DNA of 12,140 bases, taken from positions 1 to 12,140 of the forward strand of contig NTMA01000185.1 of the NCBI GenBank assembly GCA_002917075.1, written 5' to 3'. This DNA comes from Hawksworthiomyces lignivorus (lineage: Eukaryota; Ascomycota; Sordariomycetes; Ophiostomatales; Ophiostomataceae). The position numbers were made by a program, and so were the translations under genes. The stretch's first letter is position 1. Every line of letters begins with the position of its first letter. The notes beneath the pieces were generated by a model. It was not told the origin of the DNA. It was given only the letters and a program-made list of their open reading frames with translations, and searched no databases. Below, piece by piece: positions 1-12,140 of the stretch.

Positions 1-30
1 AAAAAAAAAAAAAAAAAAAGGGGGGGGGGG
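1..30. repeat. Poly(A)19-poly(G)11 junction
   Basis: The window opens with 19 A followed directly by 11 G. It is a low-complexity homopolymer pair. The left end may continue outside the window. Confidence 0.9.
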
Positions 31-1140
31 AGAGAAGATATGGGGAAGCTTTTTAGACATATCACCAGACGGCAAGATCCTCCTCGCCCCTCTCTGATGG
101 AGCCTCTATGGAGAATTGTGCCTTTCCTTCTGGTAGTTAATTTCATGGCGTCAGCATTCGAGAATTTTAAACCTTCTCGTCTCTCATCACGCTGTGTTTT
201 GCCGACTTCTCTGTCTCCCTCTCCTTCTGTCTCTATTCTCCCTCCGATGCAAGAAAAAAAGCAATTATTGAAATACTATGTACTACAGAAGGATCCTTAT
301 GCTTATAAGACGTTGGGAAACCTGGATCGCCAGTCACCGTCGTATCAACCAACCATCCACGTTGCTCTTCTTTTCAGACAGTTTTAATAATACAACACCC
401 ATGTAAATACAATATGGAAACTCCTTACTGCATACTACGTACAGGCAGGTATGTATGTATGTACGTGGAACTCCCGGCTGCGCTGATATGAGCAGAAAAC
501 AGGTATATAAACATACGCATGTACTCGTACATAGAGCAAATTGAGGAAAAGAAGGTGAAACCCACACCTAGGGAAATTCGCAAGGTCTCCCGATACTACC
601 CTACTCCACCTCTGCTACCTGCTGCCCCTAGCACTACGGCGTTCCTCTCTTCTCGACTCTTTAAAACAAGCACTCCGAATCTGCGTCTTATTTTGATACC
701 CATTCCTCTCTGTAAATTAAGACACCTTCTGTACCACTCAAGAGCATTACCCAGCAGCTGTCGTTGTTTCCATGACCCGGAACTCCGTAACACATAAACT
801 TTATAGGCGCGAGGTCCGACCTCCCGGATCCGTTCGGAGCTCTCTGTGCTGTAGCTCGTGTAGCTCCCTCTCTCTTTCGCACTACGCTATAACACTTGCT
901 TGGACACAAACGAAATGAGAGAGGCACATGTGCGCGCGTTTGCCTTCCTGTCTACGCCTCCATGGCCACCGCCTTCTGAGACGAGTGTGTCAAATGACTG
1001 TAAGGAGATTGAGCTCGGACTCGGGGCTGGCCGTGTGCCTTGCAGGATCTCGTCTTTGCCAAAACGCCCTTTTTGCTCAAGGACTTTTTTTTAATTGCTA
1101 TCTCGGCTGCTCGCCGTTTCTACTGGCTCAGCCAGAGCAC
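1..1140. other. Region without a recognisable gene
   Basis: I see only short chance frames on both strands. The stretch has CT-rich blocks (about 205-245 and 590-660), a short GTAT repeat at 449-463 and an odd palindrome, GAGGTC-C-GACCTC, at 811-823. No tRNA A/B boxes or splice-consistent coding exons were found. Confidence 0.6.
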
Positions 1141-1163
1141 TTGGTCAGCCTCCCGGACCGAGG

Positions 1164-1190
1164 GAAAGAGAGAAAGAAAGAAAGAAAAAG
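1164..1190. repeat. GAAA-type purine microsatellite
   Basis: Imperfect GAAA units run within a longer purine-rich block that continues intermittently to about 1470. The Lys/Glu/Arg-rich frames across it come from this composition and not from a gene. Confidence 0.8.
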
Positions 1191-1632
1191 GGAACCAAAA
1201 AGCAAAATCTTCAGTCTTCATCTCCGTCTCGCCGCTGCGGGGTGGAAAATGAAGCAAAAAGAAAGGAAAGGAACGAAGAAAGTGGGTGTAGAAGCCGGTT
1301 CTCCGTCGGCCTCCCTTACTTCCGTGGTGGCTGAAAAGGGAAAGATGAAAGTAAAAGAAAAGAGCTGAAAACATTAAAACCACATGGAAATGTTCCGCTC
1401 GCAGAGGCTGCAGTGCAGACAGAGAGAGAGAAAGAAGAAGCAACAAAAGAAGAAAGACAGGAAGCAGCTGTGCTTGCTGTCTCTCCAACCTCTCAGGGCT
1501 CTCCTCCATGCTCGGTTGAAAAGGCAAAAAGCCCCATCCATTATTGAGATGCTCTGCATGTATGGAGAATTACAGCCCCGTACGAAGTGGATTGACCCGC
1601 CCCGTTGATGTGCTCCGAACTGCTTGTCTGCT

Positions 1633-1666
<34 letters not shown>

Positions 1667-1671
1667 TTTTT
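1633..1671. repeat. (TTGC)8 microsatellite followed by T7
   Basis: Eight perfect TTGC units occupy 1633-1664 and run directly into seven T (1665-1671). A perfect tetranucleotide array of this length is likely to vary in copy number between strains. Confidence 0.95.
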
Positions 1672-2490
1672 CTCCACACAGATGCTGCACTGCATGCCAG
1701 GTCCAGAATGCGTGGCTGGAACCAAAAAGGAACACATGTAAGAGAAGTGGGATAGGGACAGAATGGGTGCCCAAAGTGTAGTGCACCTTTAACACGACGA
1801 CATCAAATTGCTTACGAGCTGGGACTGGCAAACGGCATGAGTCCATAAAAAACAAGACGACAACGGGTCCCCCTCTTTCCCCAGAAGAGGAATAGATGGA
1901 GCCAAGACAGTGGCTCGTGTTGATGAACAAGAGGATGCCCTCTCACGATAAGGGAAATAAAAAAAATACAAAAATACATTCCAAATTCAGCTTCCCCCTC
2001 CTTCTCTGGGCCGCGGTCGTTTCTTCATCGCCGAGGAGCGTCGAATTACGTGGGCTGTCCCTCCTCTGTCTCTCTCTTCAGCCTCCCGCCTCGTTGCGCC
2101 TCAATGTCTATTCTGAGATATGAACCAAGTTAGGCAAAGATTGGCAGATGCGAAAGACGTAGAATAGGTGGAAAATAAATGCACGCAGTTGCTGCACGCT
2201 CTCCTGTTTTCTGAGAGAGAGTATGTGTGTTCCTTCAGATGGCTGTCTGCCACGATGCTACGATGTGCGAGCTTGTAATTGGCTGTGTTACACAGCAGCT
2301 CTGCGGAAAAGCAGCCAGAGGGACCCGGTAGGAGCAGAGACGCAGACCAACAACAAAACAGAATTGGGAAGGCAGATCTGCAGCAACAGCAGCTGCATTT
2401 GCATTTGCTCCCTTCTCTTTGATCTCACTTGCGTGAGAGAGAGAGAAAACGCAGCCAACATGCTAAAACTCCGCTGCTTTGTCTCCTTTT

Positions 2491-2520
2491 TTGTTGTTGT
2501 TGTTGATGTTGTTGTTGCTG
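2491..2520. repeat. TTG trinucleotide repeat
   Basis: Ten triplets include eight TTG, with one ATG interruption and a terminal CTG. The repeat creates the artificial VVVVDVVVAV run in one plus-strand frame. Confidence 0.85.
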
Positions 2521-3324
2521 TAAACAGTTCGAGCATATTAAACAGGGACCAATGTGTGATGCATACTTGCGTCTGGTGTGCTATGTATGGTGATATCGGC
2601 CAGATTCAACTAAAGATAATTTTACGTACTGACCCGTGACAGGAGACTGCTACCATCACCACTTTTTCCATGCTGCATATTTCTCTGTGTGTGTCTTAAG
2701 ATCCTACCGCCCGGGGGGCTGTCGTAGCCTTTGCTTCATATTTACCTTTCCCATTTACACCGCAAGTTGCTCGCCAAAATTCTCCGCCGTTCCTTCGGTG
2801 GAACCTAATATCAAAAGCCCCCTTCTTCTCTGTTCTGCGCTGCCCTCTGAGTCCTCCCCTCGCCGTAGGCTTGTCCTGCCTGTGACTGTTCTTCATTTAC
2901 CCCCTTGGCCGCCGTGCTGCCTTTTCCTTCCGCCAGCGTCGTATTGCGGTGGTCCTCCTGGCTACCCCATTCTATTTTGCTGTTATGTGGGGGGATCACA
3001 CCTCTCTACAGACGGAGAGGGTGTGACATTGAGTGCACGTTGTCGACATTACCAACATGTTTTGCCTTTTGCTGGGTAATTTAGATACGAAAAGAGACCT
3101 GTCGCCCGGGGGGAGGATCGACAAAGGGACAACTGATTCAGCATTCTGTAAGACCGGCCGCGCCTGTTTCTGTATCGGACACGGACCTCATCGGGGTTTG
3201 GTGTAATTCTTTTCTCGGGAAATTCCTTGGTGCTTTTTCTGATCACCTCGTTTGTTCGCCAGAGACAGTGCCGGGTACCGAACAAATTAGACGCCAACGA
3301 GCAGAGGGCCTGCAGCCCTGGCCA

Positions 3325-3343
3325 CCCCCCCCCCCCCCCCCCC
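3325..3343. repeat. Poly(C)19 run
   Basis: Nineteen consecutive C lie between GGCCA and TATGTG. Runs this long are prone to slippage, and their length in an assembly is often uncertain. Confidence 0.95.
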
Positions 3344-4812
3344 TATGTGTGATTCTCCTGTCGAGCTACATAGAGAAAACGTCTGGACCACGCTTCAAAC
3401 AAGAAGAAGGATGGAATGTCGAATGAAAGAAGGATTGCGAAAGGGCAGCAGCCCAACGAGCAGCCAGCCAGACCAAGGGGATTCGCTGCTTTCTCTCCCG
3501 AGTGCGGTGGCACTCTGAGCAGCAGAAAACTCCGGTTTGCATTAGGATCCATCCCTAGTTTTTCACATGAAAGGTTGTCTCTTTCGCTTATCGTCGTACT
3601 CTCGTTCCATCTCTCGGGGCAGAAGAATGGGACAAGGAGTGGCTTCACCTTATTTTTCTGTGGTCCTCTTCCCCCCTCCCTCTCCCTCCCCTACGATGTA
3701 CGTCCCGGAGTATCGTCCCGTATATGGCAAGCCCGCTGGGTCTAGCCATGTTCTGGGACGCAGAAGGATTGCAGCAAGAGAATGGAACAACGTCTCTCCT
3801 CGTATGGCTCAAAGAAAGCAACGTGGGAAAATAAGAAAAAAAAAAAGCGGCGACAAGGCGGTCCGTTAATTACGCCGCAGATATGTGTCTGGCTGTAATG
3901 CAAACAAAGGGCTCTGGGTGTTCTTCGTCCTCCTAATCTGCTGGACTATTCTCGCTCTCGGCATGTTCGCACTTTTATTGTTCCTTTCTTCCACTCGTCT
4001 GCTCGGCCGCTCCCTTGGACACAGGGCGGACAAACTCACGGCAAAACACAAAAGCCGTTGGGGGCCAAGCAGAGGAGGGAAACCAAGCAGAAGAGAGACA
4101 GAGAGAACAGGGACGTGATGCCACCAGAAAGACCTGTGATGCGTAGATAAGCTGGGCAGATTTCCCCAAGAGCTCCTCCTCTTTTCCATGTACCTGCAAC
4201 GCCATGCAACATATGACGTCCCCCGTCGGCGAAGGAAGAATTCTCTGGACGGCAGGCCGCCCCGTTGATACGCCTGCTCGCATTCTCCTCTCCATCTCTC
4301 CCTGTCGGCAGCATCTTCCCTACTCTGCTGCTCGCATGCGGAATTCAGCCATTGGGCGCGTCTTTTTGCTCTTAACCTTTACGCCGACGGATGTCCCGCC
4401 CCATGCACACCCTCTTCAACGTTTTGCTCCGGTTTTTTCTTGCTCCAGATATGGCTATCTCTCGAGCAGCAACGTGCGTACAGGATGGCGGCGCGACCAG
4501 CTGTAAGTGGTTGCCTTTTTCTCTATTCGTTGCAAATGCGGTGATGAGGGTGTCCGCCTCAGGGACAGAGGACAGAATCCCTCCCACCCATCCTTTCGTT
4601 TCTCCGTTCCCCGGCAGCAATTACAAGCATGGGAATTGGGTTGGATTTGCATTGACTATTCTCCGTTACCCTTCTTTGCTATCTTCTGGAAATGGTGGAA
4701 ATGGGAGAAATGACGCCCCTCTCCCTAGGCTGCTATACCCTCCTTAACGTCCCACGACTCAGTTTGGCGTATACGTTACCTCTCCCCGTAGACGTTAGAT
4801 AATATGATGTGT

Positions 4813-4839
4813 TATGTATACACACGTGCGTGTGTGTGT
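4813..4839. repeat. 27-nt alternating pyrimidine-purine tract with a central CACGTG
   Basis: Every step from 4813 to 4839 alternates pyrimidine and purine. It includes TATA and GTGTGTGT segments and a CACGTG E-box palindrome at 4823-4828. Such tracts favour Z-DNA under supercoiling, and CACGTG is a bHLH target; function here is not shown. Confidence 0.7.
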
Positions 4840-5232
4840 CCGGGAAATTGGCCGAGAAATGACGAGGATCAAGAAGATCTGTTGTTACATATGCGTAGAT
4901 ATAAAGCGTCCGCATATAGCCTGCAAAGGATGCACAGAGTGACGGAAAACAGCCAAAGCTGCAGGGTTTGCAGAAACGCAATCAAAATGCTGCTATTCAA
5001 ATTGTAAGATACTTTTAGTCCGCTTTTATGTAGATGGGCAACCATATTCCCTCTTCCACCCTGCCATCACATCACAAGCTCCGCTCATGTCTAATATACC
5101 AGAGCGCACATTCCTATCTCACACTCTCTACTGAAATACCAGAGCTCTTCTCTCTGGATGACTTTGTATGCATCTGCGCACGCGACTCAGAAACTACCAC
5201 AGGTCCGCCGTATTCTGAAAGGCGGAAGTCCT

Positions 5233-10604
<5,372 letters not shown>

Positions 10605-10671
10605 TGTGGGAGATCCTTTGCTCAAGCTATTCTCGTTGTCAAGAAAAAAAAAGGAAGTGGGAGATTAACAC

Positions 10672-10713
10672 CGGTTGGCGCGGGTGCCAACCGATTTGGC
10701 GTCGGAATCGGTT
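10672..10713 (-). promoter_or_regulatory. Two overlapping, mutually exclusive hairpins in the 5' leader
   Basis: One inverted repeat pairs CGGTTGGC (10672-10679) with GCCAACCG (10686-10693) across a 6-nt loop. The second pairs AACCGATT (10689-10696) with AATCGGTT (10706-10713) across a 9-nt loop. All arms match perfectly over 8 bp. Bases 10689-10693 belong to both, so only one hairpin can form at a time. They lie 68-109 nt upstream of the start codon. A regulatory role is inference. Confidence 0.45.
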
Positions 10714-10969
10714 CGGCTCCTCAGAGAAGGCGCAGATAAAGAAATCCTCTCTGCACCGTGTACTATCTCCGTTTTTGTCCTGTGTGATACCAGGCCCAGC
10801 TGGAGGCGGCAGAAAGAAGGTGCCTTTCTGTCGCTCGCGAACCTTTGTTTCACTACCTCGCCGGACCAGTCGGCCTGCTGAAGAATTCGGCGTTCTAAAG
10901 CTACAGTGCTGCTACAATGCTTGGGGAAGCAGTGGAGATTAGCAGCTATAAAAACCAGCGGGCCAAGTG

Positions 10970-10974
10970 ATTGG
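10970..10974 (-). promoter_or_regulatory. CCAAT box on the gene strand
   Basis: ATTGG on the plus strand reads CCAAT on the minus strand, within CTCCAATCAC, immediately 3' of the CT-rich tract. It could bind the HAP/CBC complex. A single 5-nt match can also arise by chance. Confidence 0.35.
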
Positions 10975-10993
10975 AGAGAGGCGGGCTCGCTGG

Positions 10994-11082
10994 AGATAAG
11001 GGAATGAGAAAGGCAAGGAAGAGAAGAAGGAGAAGAAGAAAACAAAGAAAAGAGAGCAGAAGACGAAAAGAAAGATACGAAA
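10994..11082 (-). promoter_or_regulatory. CT-rich tract upstream of the transporter
   Basis: About 90 nt are almost purely purine on the plus strand, and so CT-rich on the gene strand. This is the classic arrangement near fungal transcription start regions. Confidence 0.5.
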
Positions 11083-11126
11083 TGCACGTCCGGAGGTAAG
11101 CACAAGGCAATCGCAGATAACAATTA

Positions 11127-11155
11127 TTAAAATAAAAAATAAAAAAATAAAAAAT
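11127..11155. repeat. A-rich tract (AATAAAAAA-like units)
   Basis: Irregular repeats of T followed by 4-7 A on the plus strand make a T-rich tract upstream of the transporter's CT-rich block. This is probably part of a nucleosome-poor promoter. Confidence 0.7.
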
Positions 11156-11159
11156 CATG

Positions 11160-12140
11160 AAAAAGAGGGTCTCTCTTTCTTCGTAATGTTTTCGCGTGCT
11201 GATAACTAGTCCGAAAGGTAGACCCTTTTTGTGCTCTTTCCTATTTTCCTAGCCTCTTCGCCACCATAGAGAGCAGAAAAAGAAGGAACGAGGTTGCTTG
11301 GTCGCCTCGTCACTGCAGCTAGCTCTTTCCCTACCGTGCAGTCGCTAAGCCTGATACGTCACTCCACCCAACCGTCTCTCGACGCCGGTATATATTACTT
11401 TGGACATCGAAGCTGCAGCGGCGACCGCACCAGCGAGTGCGGGGCCTTCTTTTGGTGGGGACCCAAACCCTGGTGCGCCAGGAAGCAGCTACGCGTAAGA
11501 TACGTGTACATAGAGGCCTTCGCATTTGCTGGTAATAAACCGAAATTACCTCACCGCAATTCGGCCTTCAAAAAAACATGTTGTGCCGCTCTCCGTAGTC
11601 GTATATAGCATTAATCAGCCAGCGCTTGTCGCCTCTAGCGGGCGGAGTAGCGCCTGTTCTCCGCAATACCCTCTGTAAGCACAATTCTCGTACTTTTCAT
11701 ACTGGCGATTGACCAGCAGCAGATCGCCAAGATTCCTTCCATAGTATCCCGAGTTTATGCTTAAGATGCAAGGCTTAAGCCTACGTCTGTGTTGAATTCC
11801 AATCTTATTTAATATTGGTCGGCTGGCCTCTGGTGAAAGTTTTGGGGGCGTAATGGACGTTCTGGACTAGTTTGCAGTGTCTCAATTGGCCCACTCAAGT
11901 GGCTTCTCTTTTTTAGCACAAAGTCGAATTCACTGCGACGGTGTTGGGGATTGCAATGTGACTTGGAAGGGAGGCGGCATGCGTCGTAAAGGCGTTGTCT
12001 TGTGAACAATGCTGCACAGCGAGCTTATTGGCTTTCTGTGTGGCCGAGATAGGATCCCATCATACATTCACGCGGCATGTATCCTGTACAGTGAGAAGTC
12101 ATAAGTTTCAATCCAATTTGAAGTATCAAATTCGGAGCTA
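11160..12140. other. Right-hand region without a recognisable gene
   Basis: The longest plus-strand frame (11294-11608) opens at TTG and not ATG, and it matches no family I know. Small dyads are visible: the 12-bp perfect palindrome AGGCTTAAGCCT at 11771-11782, and TGGCGAT/ATCGCCA arms at 11703-11709 and 11723-11729. No tRNA or transposon ends were found. It may be the shared upstream region with a gene beyond the right edge. Confidence 0.55.

Larger units (their letters stand above)
1141..3300. other. Low-complexity, apparently non-coding stretch
   Basis: Purine tracts (1160-1470), the (TTGC)8 array, CT-rich blocks (about 1985-2100 and 2820-2940) and a TTG repeat dominate. The longest open frames (about 138-147 codons from 928, 2223 and 2636) are compositionally skewed by these repeats. 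None resembles a known protein family. Confidence 0.6.
3301..5232. other. Gene-empty 3' flank of the transporter
   Basis: This stretch lies immediately downstream of the transporter stop codon and should include its 3' UTR on the minus strand. I found no minus-strand AATAAA in the first 250 nt after the stop, which is not unusual for fungi. Frames of 80-118 codons occur on both strands and overlap each other without any recognisable domain. CT-rich blocks lie at about 3655-3690 and 4270-4320. Confidence 0.55.
10605..11155 (-). promoter_or_regulatory. Putative promoter and ATG-free 5' leader of the transporter
   Basis: Read on the gene's strand, this stretch has no ATG at all; the next upstream ATG is at 11158. 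From far to near it holds a T-rich tract (11155-11127), a long CT-rich tract (about 11082-10994), an inverted CCAAT box (10974-10970) and a paired hairpin region (10713-10672). CT tracts just upstream of transcription starts are common in filamentous fungi, so transcription may begin around 10900-10990. That would give a leader of about 300-380 nt, which is inference. I looked for Yap1-type TTACTAA or TTAGTAA sites, since yeast YCF1 is under Yap1 control, and saw none. Confidence 0.5.

Noticed and set aside
928..1368. 146-codon plus-strand frame
   Set aside because: The second half is Lys/Glu/Arg repeats produced by the GAAA-type purine tract. Other frames are equally open and there is no domain.
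2223..2639. 138-codon ATG-initiated, cysteine-rich plus-strand frame, considered as a small secreted protein
   Set aside because: It has no signal peptide-like N-terminus. Its hydrophobic VVVV run comes from the TTG microsatellite, and the cysteines show no regular spacing.
4204..4747. Possible two-exon gene using the GTAAGT donor at 4503 and the pyrimidine-rich acceptor at 4617
   Set aside because: I see no CTAAC-type branch motif in the 115-nt interval, and neither flanking frame resembles a protein. Every intron of the verified gene has a clear branch motif.
10605..10625. Upstream extension of the transporter by seven codons to position 10625
   Set aside because: The codon at 10625 is TTG, not ATG. 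The ATG at 10604 has a good context and is the first ATG in the leader.
10605..12140. Yap1/AP-1-type response elements expected by analogy with yeast YCF1
   Set aside because: No TTACTAA, TTAGTAA or TGACTCA match was seen on reading the upstream region.

Overview
This 12.1 kb window looks like nuclear DNA of a filamentous ascomycete (Pezizomycotina-type). Its one supportable gene is interrupted by six spliceosomal introns. Five are 60-74 nt, all have GT..AG ends, and all carry a CTAAC or CTAAT branch-point motif. The genus cannot be named from the sequence alone.

The gene lies on the minus strand, from the ATG at 10604 to the TGA ending at 5233. Seven exons join without any frame conflict into 4668 nt, or 1555 residues. 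The product is a full-length ABCC/MRP-type ABC transporter laid out as TMD0-L0-TMD1-NBD1-R linker-TMD2-NBD2. It is closest in design to the yeast vacuolar glutathione-conjugate and cadmium pump Ycf1 (or its paralogue Bpt1). NBD1 has the family's degenerate catalytic features and NBD2 has the complete set. The linker holds an RRAS phosphorylation-type site like the one in Ycf1.

Upstream of the gene on its own strand, 10605-11155 has no ATG. It contains two overlapping, mutually exclusive 8-bp hairpins close to the start codon, an inverted CCAAT box, a long CT-rich tract and a T-rich tract. This is a plausible fungal promoter and 5' leader. From 11160 to the right edge I see no convincing gene.

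The left part, 1-5232, is an unusually long stretch with no recognisable gene. It is rich in low-complexity DNA: poly(A)/poly(G), GAAA, (TTGC)8, TTG, a 19-nt C run, CT-rich blocks and a 27-nt alternating pyrimidine-purine tract. The open frames there are short, overlap on both strands and look like chance. I found no tRNA, rRNA, CRISPR array or identifiable mobile element. I do not see a new multi-gene system. The best items for a second look are the alternative hairpins in the leader, the exceptional 362-nt last intron, the in-frame heptapeptide duplication at the N-terminus and the gene-empty 5.2 kb flank.
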